Counted from the first letter of the stretch, positions 26,900-36,730 are shown. The stretch: 64,000 nt of DNA from Clostridia bacterium (GCA_017430135.1 JAFRNM010000021.1:41883-105882), one strand, 5' to 3'. Notes: a model not told the origin generated them from the letters alone. Numbers and translations: made by a program.

Positions 26900-28060
26900 C
26901 TATCTTGTACTTTCTGCTTTTTCCCAAAAAGGTTTTGCTTTTCCTGTCAAAATGTTTTTAACTCCTATTATCTGAGCAATTATCGTCATACAATAATAGT
27001 ATATAAAATTAATTAATTTATTATTTATTTTTAACAATGGCTTTAATAATGCAATAATATATATACTAATTTGTATTAAAAATGCAAATAGATATAAGTA
27101 ATTCTTCATCATTAATAGCCCACTAGAAATTAAAGCAATTATATGCATTAGCCATAATAAGTATCTTGAAGTTCTATGCCCCAAATAGAAATATGTAAAC
27201 CATCTGCATTTAAAAACATTAAGAATTTTGATACTTGGTAAAATAGAAGTCAAAATTCTTCTATTCATTCTAACCTTTCTTTTAAATTCATCCTCAACAC
27301 TTTCACCTGCTTTTTCATATGCAATTGCATCATGATTTGCAATTGCTTTTTTTCCATGAAGAGCATAGTATAACGGCATAGAACTATCATGGCATTTTAT
27401 AGGTTCAAAATACACATATTCAGCTGTCCTACAGGCATATAATGCACCATTACCAGCGGTAATGGTTTGCAACCTGGATTCAATATCTCTTATTCTCAAG
27501 TCTAAATTCCAATAAGTGTTCTCTGATTTACTCGTAGTATTATCTTGTGAATTACTATACGATAATCTTCCTGTAACATAAACTATATTTTTATCTGTAA
27601 AAGCAGAAACAATTTCTCTTATAGAGTTCTTTTCCAACATGGCATTTGCATCAGTCATAACTAATATTTCACTTTTTACTAATTTGGCTGCTTCGTTTTG
27701 AGCGTTTGTCTTTCCCTTTCTTTCACTTGCCTCATATAATACAATCCTTCTATCATTATTATTCCTGATTACTTCTTTAACAATTTCATTAGTTTTATCA
27801 GTACTATTATCAGATGAGACTAAAATTTCTAATTTTTCATTTGGATAATCAATATTCAAAACATTTAGCATTTTTTGATTAATAACCTTTTCTTCATTAT
27901 GAGCAACTATCATAATTGTAACTGTTGGCAGATAATTATAGTCTTTTTTTATTTTTTTCAACTTAAATATTCTATTTATAACTAAAAGTGATAAATTATA
28001 TCCAATATTTGCCCAAAAAATAACAAATACAGAAGTCCAAAAGAGAATATCCATATACAT
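26900..28060 (-). CDS. Membrane-bound family 2 glycosyltransferase (processive-type topology)
   Basis: 386 residues with an N-terminal membrane helix (3-25), a GT-A domain (about 45-270) and three or four C-terminal helices (290-375). Signatures are TIMIVAHNEEKVI, the DxD-like MTDANAMLEKNS and KRKVRMNRRIL, comparable to PgaC and hyaluronan-synthase-like enzymes. The last motif is where a Q/RxxRW is expected and is only partly kept. It probably adds a sugar at the membrane rather than making a homopolymer, given the Wzx/Wzy context. Confidence 0.85.
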   Translation of the reverse strand: MYMDILFWTSVFVIFWANIGYNLSLLVINRIFKLKKIKKDYNYLPTVTIMIVAHNEEKVINQKMLNVLNIDYPNEKLEILVSSDNSTDKTNEIVKEVIRNNNDRRIVLYEASERKGKTNAQNEAAKLVKSEILVMTDANAMLEKNSIREIVSAFTDKNIVYVTGRLSYSNSQDNTTSKSENTYWNLDLRIRDIESRLQTITAGNGALYACRTAEYVYFEPIKCHDSSMPLYYALHGKKAIANHDAIAYEKAGESVEDEFKRKVRMNRRILTSILPSIKILNVFKCRWFTYFYLGHRTSRYLLWLMHIIALISSGLLMMKNYLYLFAFLIQISIYIIALLKPLLKINNKLINFIYYYCMTIIAQIIGVKNILTGKAKPFWEKAESTR

Positions 28061-28085
28061 CTTTTTCCTTTCCTTAATAATAATA

Positions 28086-28760
28086 TTATATAATCTTTAA
28101 AGATTTAAAACTAAATATATTAATATCTTCTTTAATTCCCTTAAAATATGATTTTTCAGAATAAACTCCATTATTCCTAACTACTCTAATTGTTTTTACA
28201 GGATAAAGCATTTTAATATAAAAATCTTTTTTAGGATTATCTCCCACATACATCATTTCATCATATTCTATATTAAAAAATTCTTTCATCATTTCAAAAG
28301 CCTTAGGGCTAGGTTTCCAATATTCTTTGCCTAATTCATCTGTGATTATAATTTTATCAAACAATTCATAAGCATTCAAGACTTTTAATTTATTTTTTTG
28401 AGTGATAGCATAACCATCAGTTATAATTCCTAGTTTTATGCCTTGTTGTCTTAATTCTTCTATGCAGGGCATTACATCTTCAAAGAATTCTATTTGTGGA
28501 ATATGTTCTCTGTATGTTTTTACTAATTCTTTTATGTATTCCTCATTATAATTTAATTTTAATTTTTCTAGTAATCTATTAAAAACGTTTTTTGAATCAT
28601 TCTCAAATAATTCCCACATTAAATTATAAATTTGTTCTTCGCTATTTTCTAATTTATAGTCTTCTTTTATTTTTTTAGATATTACTCTATATCCACTTTT
28701 AATATAATCGTATTCGGAAATTAGTGTATCATCTAAATCAAATATAACAGCTTTAATCAT
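28086..28760 (-). CDS. HAD-family hydrolase in the capsule locus
   Basis: 224-residue phosphatase-like enzyme. FDLDDTLISE (8-17) carries the nucleophile aspartate, LGIITDGYA the second motif and MMYVGDNPKKDF the acidic fourth motif. A helical cap lies between about 20 and 95. It overlaps the upstream ATP-grasp gene by eight bases, so the two probably act together on one small-molecule substituent of the polysaccharide. Confidence 0.85.
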   Translation of the reverse strand: MIKAVIFDLDDTLISEYDYIKSGYRVISKKIKEDYKLENSEEQIYNLMWELFENDSKNVFNRLLEKLKLNYNEEYIKELVKTYREHIPQIEFFEDVMPCIEELRQQGIKLGIITDGYAITQKNKLKVLNAYELFDKIIITDELGKEYWKPSPKAFEMMKEFFNIEYDEMMYVGDNPKKDFYIKMLYPVKTIRVVRNNGVYSEKSYFKGIKEDINIFSFKSLKII

Positions 28761-29736
28761 TTATTAACTCCATATTTTCATCAACCATTATTGCATCGTC
28801 AAACCTAAAGAATGAAATATTCTCTCTATAATCTTCATTAAAATCCAATTTTTCACCATTAAGTAATTTATATAAATTTTTACAAGAATTTGCTCCTGCT
28901 TTTATACTCATTGGAGCGCCTCCACCAAATCTTGGGTTTATTTCTATATATTTTATTCCTTCTTTAGTTTTCATGCATTGTATTGTAATTTGCCCTATTG
29001 GTTTTAATACCTCTAAAACTTTTCTTATATCATTAATTATTTCTTGGTCTTTTAGAATTTTTCCTTTTATAATTTCACCACTTCTTGTTGCAATTCTTTT
29101 TCTTGGAACTATGGTTATAATGTTACTATTAAAATCCAAGAAACAATCTACCGTATATTCTTCACCTTCCATGAATTCTTGTACTATTGGCTCTTTAACA
29201 TAATTATAAAAGAATTTTAATTCATCTATATTATTCACTTTAAAAGTGTTTATGCTTGAGCTACCATTAAGCGGTTTTATAAATACTGGAAATTCTACAT
29301 TTTCATTTTTTATGTCTTCTTCTTTTATTTGAACTGGAACCCCAAATCCATTTTCTTCAAAAAATCTCTGTGTATTTATTTTATCTCTGCATATTTTTAT
29401 TACACTTTCATCTGATACAAGCACTTTTGCTTGTGTACTTTCTTCTATTTTTTGTTTTTCTTGTGATAATATTAAAAGTTCTGTATCTATTGTGGGCACG
29501 ATAAGATGAATGTTTTCTTCATTACAAATTTCAATTATTGAATCTATATAATTGTCTGTTCCAATTCTTGGTATTTGATATTTTTTATCAGCAAAATATA
29601 ATGCAGGTGCATTATTCATTAAATCAGCCGCAACTATTTTGCTAGTTATTCCTAACTTTTTTGCAGCATCCTTAAAACATTTTATTAATTCTACTCTTCT
29701 TCCAGCACTTAATATTAATATATTTTTATCTTCCAT
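28753..29736 (-). CDS. ATP-grasp carboxylate-amine ligase
   Basis: 327 residues from the ATG at 29734-29736, five bases after AAGGAG; a start five codons earlier overlaps that site. The PreATP-grasp part has NILILSAGRRVELIKCF. The ATP-grasp domain has FPVFIKPLNGSSS (nucleotide-binding lysine) and YIEINPRFGGG, with metal-binding Glu and Asn. Such enzymes join a carboxylate to an amine. Next to PglC/E/F homologues it could acylate the 4-amino group of a diamino sugar in place of a PglD acetyltransferase; that is inference. Confidence 0.82.
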   Translation of the reverse strand: MEDKNILILSAGRRVELIKCFKDAAKKLGITSKIVAADLMNNAPALYFADKKYQIPRIGTDNYIDSIIEICNEENIHLIVPTIDTELLILSQEKQKIEESTQAKVLVSDESVIKICRDKINTQRFFEENGFGVPVQIKEEDIKNENVEFPVFIKPLNGSSSINTFKVNNIDELKFFYNYVKEPIVQEFMEGEEYTVDCFLDFNSNIITIVPRKRIATRSGEIIKGKILKDQEIINDIRKVLEVLKPIGQITIQCMKTKEGIKYIEINPRFGGGAPMSIKAGANSCKNLYKLLNGEKLDFNEDYRENISFFRFDDAIMVDENMELIND

Positions 29737-29750
29737 CATTACTCCTTGCA

Positions 29751-30392
29751 TTATTCATTGTTATTGGTAATTGTTGTTGTTTCTTTAACTTCTGTTCCTG
29801 TAAATATTTCCATCGTTGCCTCTCCATCTTGTGATATTCCTTCTCTTTTGAAAACTTTTCCTATTGTCATAAAAATTATTTTTACATCATTTTTAAATGT
29901 TAAATGATTTATGTACTCAATATCTTGCTTAAATTTTTCTTCCCATGTTATTGAGTTTCTTCCAGATACTTGTGCTAACCCTGTTAATCCTGGTCTTACA
30001 TCATGCCTATGTTTTTGTTCTTCATTATAAAATTCTAAATATTGTACTAATAGTGGCCTTGGTCCAACTATTGCCATATCTCCTTTTATAATGTTTATTA
30101 ATTCTGGTAATTCATCTAAGCTTGTGCTTCTTAAGAATTTACCAAATTTTGTAAGTCTTTGTTCATCTGGTAATAAATTACCTTGTTCATCTTTTTCGTC
30201 TGTCATTGTTCTAAATTTATATAGTTTAAATATTTTTTCGTCTTTTCCTGGTCGCATTTGTTTAAATATTACTGGATTCCCTAATTTTATTCTAACTAAT
30301 ATGTACAAAATAAGCATTATCGGGCTTAGCACTATCAATGCCAACAGACTCAATGTAAAGTCTAATATTCTTTTTACATATTTTGCATACAT
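29751..30392 (-). CDS. Initiating phosphoglycosyl transferase (PglC-like)
   Basis: 213-residue monotopic enzyme that moves a sugar 1-phosphate from UDP-sugar to undecaprenyl phosphate, starting the repeat unit. It has one re-entrant membrane helix (12-33), QMRPGKDEKIFKLYKFRTM, and LDELPELINIIKGDMAIVGP, the catalytic and substrate motifs of the family. Its short length matches PglC rather than WbaP. It sits directly downstream of PglE- and PglF-like genes, which points to a bacillosamine-type first sugar. Confidence 0.9.
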   Translation of the reverse strand: MYAKYVKRILDFTLSLLALIVLSPIMLILYILVRIKLGNPVIFKQMRPGKDEKIFKLYKFRTMTDEKDEQGNLLPDEQRLTKFGKFLRSTSLDELPELINIIKGDMAIVGPRPLLVQYLEFYNEEQKHRHDVRPGLTGLAQVSGRNSITWEEKFKQDIEYINHLTFKNDVKIIFMTIGKVFKREGISQDGEATMEIFTGTEVKETTTITNNNE

Positions 30393-30414
30393 TGGAAATT
30401 CCCCTTTCTAAGTT

Positions 30415-31713
30415 TTATTTAAAACAATTTTTAATTACCTCTATTATTCTGTCTTGTTCTTCTTCAGTCATTTTATTGTCACTTGGTAAGCATAATCCTC
30501 TTTCAAATATGTCTTCGCCAACATCTGTACCTTCTCCTGCAATATATGCATTTGAATTTGCTCTACCATTTCCATTTGCTGTTATAAATGGATTTTCTCT
30601 ATATAGTGGTTGCATGTGCATTGGTTTCCATATTGGTCTTCCTTCTGCATTTATGCTTGATATTTTTTCTAATATTTCTGTAGGAGTTGTTTTTCCTTGT
30701 TCAGTTTTGTATAATGCTTGTTTTTCTCCTCTTACTTGTTCTCCCATTACTTTTTTATCTAGCATCATTGCAGATAACCAATAGTTTGGCTCTACTTTTT
30801 TGCTATCAAATGGGTTCATTATTACTGGTAAGTCTTTAAATCCTTCTTTATATCTTTCATATATTGCCTTTTTTTGTGCAATATGTTCATCAATATGTAA
30901 CATGTTTCCTCTTGCTATTCCTGCTATTATATTGCTCATTCTGTAGTTGTATCCTAGTTCTTCATGTTGGTACCATGGCGCATTTTCTCTTGCTTGTGTT
31001 GACCATTTTCTTACTTTATTTGCATCTTCTTCGCTATCTGTTAAGAACATTCCACCACTTGAACCTGTTACAATTTTGTTTCCATTAAATGATATTGCAT
31101 TATAATCTCCAAGTGATCCTGCCATTTTCTTTTTTCCATCTATGTAACAATATGCACCTAGTGCTTCTGCTGCATCTTCTACTATTAAGATATTATGTTC
31201 TTTACATATTTTTATAATTTCTTCCATATTTGCTGGCACACCATATAAATGTGCTATAACAAGTATTTTTACTTCTGGATACATTTCAATTGCTTTTTCT
31301 AATGCTTTTGGGTCCATGTTCCAGTCTTCTTTATTTGTATCTATAAATATTGGAGTTCCGCCTTCATATACAACAGGATTTACTGTTGCATCAAATGTCA
31401 TATCTGAGCAAAAAACTTTTTTACCATAAAGTGATCCGCCTTTTCCATCTCCAGTACCTGTCATCGTATTATATGCTTTTAAACTCGCTAATTTTACTGC
31501 CAAATGAATAGCTGATGTTCCAGAAGCTAGTGCAACTGCATGTTTTACTCCTACATAGTTTGCAACCATTTTTTCAAGTTCATCTATGTTTTTTCCAACT
31601 GTTGAAACCCAGTTTGTTTCTATTGCTTCTTTTACAAATTGTAATTCCTCTCCATGCATTGTTGGAGATGAAAGCCACACTTTATTTTCAAATGGTTTTA
31701 TATTTTCTTCCAT
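30415..31713 (-). CDS. PLP-dependent sugar aminotransferase (DegT/DnrJ, PglE-like)
   Basis: 432 residues. Lys213 in ISFNGNKIVTGSSGG binds PLP and Asp180 in IVEDAAEALGA contacts the ring nitrogen. It would transaminate the UDP-4-keto sugar made by the neighbouring 4,6-dehydratase, giving a UDP-4-amino-4,6-dideoxy sugar. It is somewhat longer than PglE because of two insertions (around 84-98 and 320-340) rich in Gly and Lys/Thr. It lies 26 bases downstream of the PglF-like gene. Confidence 0.9.
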   Translation of the reverse strand: MEENIKPFENKVWLSSPTMHGEELQFVKEAIETNWVSTVGKNIDELEKMVANYVGVKHAVALASGTSAIHLAVKLASLKAYNTMTGTGDGKGGSLYGKKVFCSDMTFDATVNPVVYEGGTPIFIDTNKEDWNMDPKALEKAIEMYPEVKILVIAHLYGVPANMEEIIKICKEHNILIVEDAAEALGAYCYIDGKKKMAGSLGDYNAISFNGNKIVTGSSGGMFLTDSEEDANKVRKWSTQARENAPWYQHEELGYNYRMSNIIAGIARGNMLHIDEHIAQKKAIYERYKEGFKDLPVIMNPFDSKKVEPNYWLSAMMLDKKVMGEQVRGEKQALYKTEQGKTTPTEILEKISSINAEGRPIWKPMHMQPLYRENPFITANGNGRANSNAYIAGEGTDVGEDIFERGLCLPSDNKMTEEEQDRIIEVIKNCFK

Positions 31714-31739
31714 TAGTTTTTTCCCTCTTCCATCAATAT

Positions 31740-33629
31740 TTATTTTTGATTTATTTCCTCAAGTCTTTTTTGGTTTACCTCTTTATTATCTTTGTAAGTA
31801 GGAACCAATTCCTTCATTACTGTTTTTATTCTATCTTTATCTTCATTGTTATTTTCATCTAGCAATTCTTTTAACGCCATTAGTTTAGCTTCTACCATCT
31901 CCATAGTAATATCTGATGGTGGTGCTATATGAATTTTTTCGTGTTTTGTTTCTGTTAAGCCTTCTTCATTCATTAGAATTTCTTCGTAAAGTTTTTCTCC
32001 AGGTCTTAAACCTGTTACTTTTATTGGCATATCAACATTTGGTTCATATCCCATAAGCCTTATTAGCTTTTCTGCCATGTCATATATTTTTACAGGTTCA
32101 CCCATATCTAATACGAAGATTTCTCCACCTTGTGCATAGCTCATTGCTTGTAATACTAATGATACTGCCTCTGGTATTGTCATAAAGAATCTTGTTATGT
32201 CTTTATGTGTTACTGTTACTGGTCCACCTTTTGCTATTTGTTTTTTAAATAGTGGTATTACTGAACCATTACTTCCAAGCACATTTCCAAAGCGTACTGC
32301 TGCATATTCTGTTTCACTTGCTTTGTTTTTTGCTTGTATAATCATTTCACAAAGTCTTTTTGTTGCCCCCATTATATTTGTAGGGTTTACAGCTTTATCT
32401 GTTGAAATTAATATACATCTTTTAACCTTGTATTCATCTGCACATGCCATTACATTATATGTTCCAAATACATTATTTTTAATTGCTTCTAATGGACTTG
32501 TTTCCATTAATGGAACATGTTTATGTGCTGCAGCATGGAATACTAAGTATGGATTGTATCTTGCAAATATTTCGTTTAATCTTTCTTTTTCTCTAACATT
32601 TGCAACTATTGCAGCAATGTTTGCTTTTGGATAATTGAATTTTAATTCTTGTTCTATATCATATAAATTGTTTTCGTAATTGTCTACTATTACTAATGTT
32701 TTTGGATTAAATTTTATAATTTGACGGCAAAGTTCTGAACCTATTGAGCCTCCACCACCTGTGACTAAAACTACCTTTTCCTTAATTAGTTCGCCAATTA
32801 ATTTATTATCAAGTTTTATTGAATCTCTACCTAGCAAGTCTTCTATTTCAACATCTCTAAAGTTTTCCATGATATTTTTAGATTTTATTAAATCTTTTGT
32901 ACCTGGTAAAATTCTGACTTTACATCCTGTTTCTTGGCAGATGTTTAGCATTTGTTTTCTATCATTACTATTTATATTTGATATTGCAAATAGAATTAAT
33001 TCAACATTATGCTCTTTACACATTCTAGGAATGTCGTATCTTGTTCCTAATATCTTTTTACCTGATATTGCATAATTTACTTTATATGTATTATCGTCTA
33101 TTAAGCCGACTACATTATATAAGTCGTTCATTGAGTTTTTTAATGTTCCAAGCAAGATTCTTGTAGCGTCTCCTGCTCCAATTATTAAAACATTTTTTCT
33201 TGAATCATTTGAATGATGTTCTGCTTTAAGATATCCATTTAATAATAATCTTAATAAAACTCTATAACTAATAATAAATGTTACTATTATTAGTGCTGCA
33301 ACACTAGTTACTCTTATTTGTGCAAAATAATCTCCTAAGAACATTCTGCATGCTACAACTATAATATAAGATAGTAAACATGCAAATACATAGATTAAGT
33401 AGTCTTTTCCGTTTTCGTATCTTGTTATGTTTTTGTATGTTTTAAATATATGTAGCATTAATGAGTATACTATAATTGCTAATATTATTGTATTTATTGT
33501 AGGAATATGGTTTAGATCTAAAGTGTTTTTGACAATAACATTTGCTACCATGTATGCGACTGTTATTATTAAAATATCGAATACTCTAAGCAAGTAATTT
33601 CTGTACTTTTTTAAAGTTTTCAATTTCAT
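31740..33629 (-). CDS. UDP-GlcNAc 4,6-dehydratase, CapD/PglF-like
   Basis: 629 residues: four N-terminal membrane helices (about 12-125), a CoA-binding-like domain (NVLIIGAGDATRILL, about 146), then a short-chain dehydrogenase domain with TGGGGSIGSE (290-299) and STDKAVNPTNIMGATKR near 410. The MGATK replaces the YxxxK triad, as in PglF. It converts UDP-GlcNAc to UDP-4-keto-6-deoxy sugar at the membrane. A consensus promoter lies 42 bases upstream, so it is probably the first gene of the long capsule transcript. Confidence 0.92.
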   Translation of the reverse strand: MKLKTLKKYRNYLLRVFDILIITVAYMVANVIVKNTLDLNHIPTINTIILAIIVYSLMLHIFKTYKNITRYENGKDYLIYVFACLLSYIIVVACRMFLGDYFAQIRVTSVAALIIVTFIISYRVLLRLLLNGYLKAEHHSNDSRKNVLIIGAGDATRILLGTLKNSMNDLYNVVGLIDDNTYKVNYAISGKKILGTRYDIPRMCKEHNVELILFAISNINSNDRKQMLNICQETGCKVRILPGTKDLIKSKNIMENFRDVEIEDLLGRDSIKLDNKLIGELIKEKVVLVTGGGGSIGSELCRQIIKFNPKTLVIVDNYENNLYDIEQELKFNYPKANIAAIVANVREKERLNEIFARYNPYLVFHAAAHKHVPLMETSPLEAIKNNVFGTYNVMACADEYKVKRCILISTDKAVNPTNIMGATKRLCEMIIQAKNKASETEYAAVRFGNVLGSNGSVIPLFKKQIAKGGPVTVTHKDITRFFMTIPEAVSLVLQAMSYAQGGEIFVLDMGEPVKIYDMAEKLIRLMGYEPNVDMPIKVTGLRPGEKLYEEILMNEEGLTETKHEKIHIAPPSDITMEMVEAKLMALKELLDENNNEDKDRIKTVMKELVPTYKDNKEVNQKRLEEINQK

Positions 33630-33670
33630 TTCCCCTTTTAAAAATTTTGTGTTTTTCTCGACACGAATTT

Positions 33671-33699
33671 ATTATAACCTTCTTGAATTTTTATTGCAA
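33671..33699 (-). promoter_or_regulatory. Sigma-A promoter of the capsule operon
   Basis: Minus strand TTGCAA (33694-33699), 17-base spacer, TATAAT (33671-33676), followed by an AAGGGGAA ribosome binding site before the PglF-like gene. Confidence 0.65.
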
Positions 33700-33716
33700 C
33701 CCTTTTTGTCGAATTT

Positions 33717-34208
33717 CTAAAATTTACTATTTTTATTTTTTATCACAAATTGTTTCTTATAAATTCTGTAAATAACATAGCTAATACAAATTCCAATAAA
33801 AACTCCAGAAGTGTCGATTAGCACATCCCTTGCTTCGCCACTTCTTCCTGCCACAAAAGTCTGGTGCAGTTCGTCTGAGCATGCATATATAAAACCAAGA
33901 ATTAGCGAAATAATTATTTTCTTATTTATACTAATTTTATATGTAAAGAATAACGTCATAAGTAGAAACCCCACTACTGTATAGATTGAGAAGTGGGCTA
34001 GTTTTCTTATTATAGGTTCTAAAAATTTAACTATTTCGTTCTTCTCTTGTATCGGTTTATCTTTATTTGTTATTTCTACTATTGTTTCTGAAACTTTTTT
34101 ACTTATTCCACTTGATTCTGTAGCATTTTGGCTAGAAAATCCAAAAATAATATAAAAAGTCCCAACAAGTAGAATTATTAAAAAAATTCTTATAACATTT
34201 AATTTCAT
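33717..34208 (-). CDS. VanZ-family membrane protein
   Basis: 163 residues from the ATG at 34206-34208, with AAAGGG nine bases upstream. It has a first helix at the N-terminus and three helices in the C-terminal half. The VanZ signatures RKLAHFSIYTVVGFL and SDELHQTFVAGRSGEARDVL are clear. VanZ proteins confer low teicoplanin resistance in enterococci, but in most genomes they are envelope proteins of unknown role near polysaccharide genes. It is followed by the capsule promoter and preceded closely by galE. Confidence 0.88.
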   Translation of the reverse strand: MKLNVIRIFLIILLVGTFYIIFGFSSQNATESSGISKKVSETIVEITNKDKPIQEKNEIVKFLEPIIRKLAHFSIYTVVGFLLMTLFFTYKISINKKIIISLILGFIYACSDELHQTFVAGRSGEARDVLIDTSGVFIGICISYVIYRIYKKQFVIKNKNSKF

Positions 34209-34238
34209 TGCATGTACCCTTTCAATAATTATTAGCAA

Positions 34239-35243
34239 TTATAAAGAATTTTCAATATAATGCCAAGAATCCCTGCACATATCATCCAAAGTCTTTTCCG
34301 CACTCCATCCTAGTTCTTCTTTAGCCTTTTTAGGATCTGCATAACATGTAGCAATATCTCCTGCTCTTCTTGAGGCTATTTTATATGGAACGGCTTTTCC
34401 TGTTGATTTTTCAAATGCATTTACCATATCTAAAACACTATACCCTGTTCCTGTTCCTAGGTTATATATAAATAGGCCTTTTTGTTCTTTTTCTAATTTT
34501 TCTAATGCTGAAATATGTCCTTTTGCTAAATCAACAACATGAATGTAATCTCTTACACCTGTTCCGTCGTGCGTGTTATAATCATTTCCAAATACTAATA
34601 GTTCTTTTAAAGTACCATTTGCAACTCTAACAATATATGGCATTAAGTTATTTGGTATTCCTTGTGGTTCTTCTCCAATTAATCCGCTTTCGTGTGCTCC
34701 AACTGGATTGAAATATCTTAAAATGCAGATGTCCCAAGTATTATCTGAAGCATATAAATCTTTTAAAATTTGTTCTATAAATAATTTTGTAGTTCCATAA
34801 GGATTTGTAGTTCCGCCTGTTTTACAATCTTCTGTCAATGGAATTCTTTCTGGTTCACCATATACTGTGGCTGATGAACTGAAAATAAATTTCTTTACAT
34901 TGTATTTTTTCATAACATCAAGTACAACTAAACATCCTGTAATATTATTCATATAATAATCTATTGGTTTTTGAACAGATTCTCCAACTGCCTTATATCC
35001 TGCAAAATTCATTACTGCTTCTATCTCATTTTCTTCAAAAACTTTTTCTAACTTTTCTCTATCTTTATAATCCATCTCATAAAATTTAAAATCTTTACCT
35101 GTAATCTTCTTAATTTTATCTAAAACCTCTGGTTTACTATTTGAAAAGTTATCTATAATTACAACTTCTTTTCCTTTATTTAATAATTCTACAACTGTGT
35201 GGCTACCTATATAGCCTGCACCCCCGGGTACTAATATTGCCAT
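34239..35243 (-). CDS. galE: UDP-glucose 4-epimerase
   Basis: 334 residues, usual GalE length. It interconverts UDP-glucose and UDP-galactose (possibly also the N-acetyl forms) with tightly bound NAD. GGAGYIGSH (7-15) binds NAD, SSSATVYG holds the catalytic Ser and YGTTK the catalytic Tyr and Lys. RYFNPVGAHESG and GDNYNTHDGTGVRDYIHV-type segments are canonical. It is the upstream end of the sugar-nucleotide cluster and has its own promoter. Confidence 0.95.
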   Translation of the reverse strand: MAILVPGGAGYIGSHTVVELLNKGKEVVIIDNFSNSKPEVLDKIKKITGKDFKFYEMDYKDREKLEKVFEENEIEAVMNFAGYKAVGESVQKPIDYYMNNITGCLVVLDVMKKYNVKKFIFSSSATVYGEPERIPLTEDCKTGGTTNPYGTTKLFIEQILKDLYASDNTWDICILRYFNPVGAHESGLIGEEPQGIPNNLMPYIVRVANGTLKELLVFGNDYNTHDGTGVRDYIHVVDLAKGHISALEKLEKEQKGLFIYNLGTGTGYSVLDMVNAFEKSTGKAVPYKIASRRAGDIATCYADPKKAKEELGWSAEKTLDDMCRDSWHYIENSL

Positions 35244-35277
35244 TTCTTTCTCCTTTCGTTTTAATTTTATATTTTTG

Positions 35278-35306
35278 ATTTTATCATTTTAAAAAATATA
35301 ATGCAA
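35278..35306 (-). promoter_or_regulatory. Sigma-A promoter of galE
   Basis: Minus strand TTGCAT (35301-35306), 17-base spacer, TAAAAT (35278-35283). Confidence 0.55.
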
Positions 35307-35353
35307 GGAATTTTTAGAATTTATTATTAAAATCTATAATATATTATATATAG

Positions 35354-35518
35354 CCAAATATATCAATTTTCAATTTTTCGAATGCGACCAGAGCAGCTTT
35401 AAAACTTGTTAGAAAAGCTCTTAAAGGGTCCTGAATTCGGGGTTTGTTAAGAGCTTTTCTTACAAGTTTTTAGCGTCGACGGCGGGTAGCCGAGAAAAAT
35501 TGAAAATTTATATATTGG
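35354..35518. repeat. Palindromic element with GC-rich blocks, family 3
   Basis: Outer stem AATTTTCAATTTTTC with its complement at 35493-35507, extended outward imperfectly to CCAA/TTGG. An inner hairpin has 24-bp arms (35401-35424/35447-35470, one mismatch). Two unlike GC-rich blocks sit between the stems (GCGACCAGAGCAGC and GCGTCGACGGCGGG). This occupies the galE-ylbJ intergenic region, which has no gene. Confidence 0.7.
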
Positions 35519-35547
35519 GATAAATAATCATATTAGGAGAATTAAAC

Positions 35548-36654
35548 ATGCATTTTTATATAATAAAAATAAAAAGAAATATAATTCCATTATTATTTCT
35601 TGCGTTTACTGCAGGATTACTAATATTTTCAAAATCAAATCTCCCAGCAGTAAAAAATGGTCTTACATTATTCGCAACAAGTGTAATCCCCTCACTATTC
35701 CCGTTCTTTGTAGCAACAGAACTTCTAATGCACACAAACATAGTAAACCATATAGGAAATCTATTTAACTCATTTATGAAGCCTTTGTTTAATGTAAGTG
35801 GTAAAGGTGCTTTCGCACTTGTTATGGGAATCATTTCTGGTTATCCAGTAGGTGCAAAAATTGCTGCAAATTTTAGGCAAAATAATATCTGTTCAAAAGA
35901 AGAATGTGAGAGGTTACTTAGTTTTACAAATAATTCTGGACCTCTATTTATAATGGGCACTGTTGGAATAGGTATGTTTGGCAATTCTACTATTGGCCTA
36001 CTTTTGTTTTTTACACATCTTTTAGCAAGTTTAACAGTTGGCTTTATTTTCAGATTTTGGAAGTGTAATAGAAAAAACAAAAATATCAAACATCAAGAAA
36101 CAAACTTTAAGTCATCTAACGTGAATAAGCTAAGAAATTACAACACAAGAATCAAATACAATACTAATACCCAAAACTCAAAAATGGTTAGCTTTTATAA
36201 TTTAGGTGAAGTAATGGCAGAAAGCATAACAAACAGCATATCTACAATATTGATGATTGGTGGATTTATCGTTTTGTTTTCAAGCATCATTTCAGTTTTA
36301 AATGCAAGTGGCATAACAAGACTAATTACAATTGCGCTTTCTCCTATTTTTAATGTGCTAAAGCTTGACACAAGTTTTATTCAGGGGATTTTTACTGGTC
36401 TACTTGAAATAACTAATGGAATAAATATAATATCTGGCATACATATAAAAAATATTTCTATAAATATAATATTAACTGCCTTTTTCCTTGGCTTTGGCGG
36501 AATTTCTATAATGCTACAGGTTTTAAGTATTATTTCAAAAACAGATTTATCTTGCAAACCTTATATTATAGGCAAAATTTTACATGGTACCATTGCTGCT
36601 TTATATACAACGATTTTAATAGAATTTATCCCTTTTTTTAATTTTAACTTGTAA
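35548..36654 (+). CDS. ylbJ: Sporulation integral membrane protein YlbJ
   Basis: 368 residues with about eight membrane helices in two nucleoside-recognition (Gate) domains. YlbJ is needed for stable endospores in Bacillus and is made in the mother cell. GIISGYPVGAKIAANF and the later GLLEITNGINIISG are its clearest motifs. A charged cytoplasmic stretch (about 170-215) separates the two halves. It is one of the few plus-strand genes here and stands alone; AGGAG precedes the ATG. Confidence 0.9.
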   Translation: MHFYIIKIKRNIIPLLFLAFTAGLLIFSKSNLPAVKNGLTLFATSVIPSLFPFFVATELLMHTNIVNHIGNLFNSFMKPLFNVSGKGAFALVMGIISGYPVGAKIAANFRQNNICSKEECERLLSFTNNSGPLFIMGTVGIGMFGNSTIGLLLFFTHLLASLTVGFIFRFWKCNRKNKNIKHQETNFKSSNVNKLRNYNTRIKYNTNTQNSKMVSFYNLGEVMAESITNSISTILMIGGFIVLFSSIISVLNASGITRLITIALSPIFNVLKLDTSFIQGIFTGLLEITNGINIISGIHIKNISINIILTAFFLGFGGISIMLQVLSIISKTDLSCKPYIIGKILHGTIAALYTTILIEFIPFFNFNL

Positions 36655-36677
36655 ATATATAAATTACGTGTTATAAT
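36649..36677 (+). promoter_or_regulatory. Sigma-A promoter overlapping the ylbJ stop
   Basis: TTGTAA (36649-36654; its TAA is the ylbJ stop), 17-base spacer, TATAAT (36672-36677). It drives the atypical gene at 36731. Confidence 0.7.
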
Positions 36678-36730
36678 TGTTATGTTCACAACAACAACCT
36701 GAGACGGGCATTCAGAAAGGATGAATAAGC

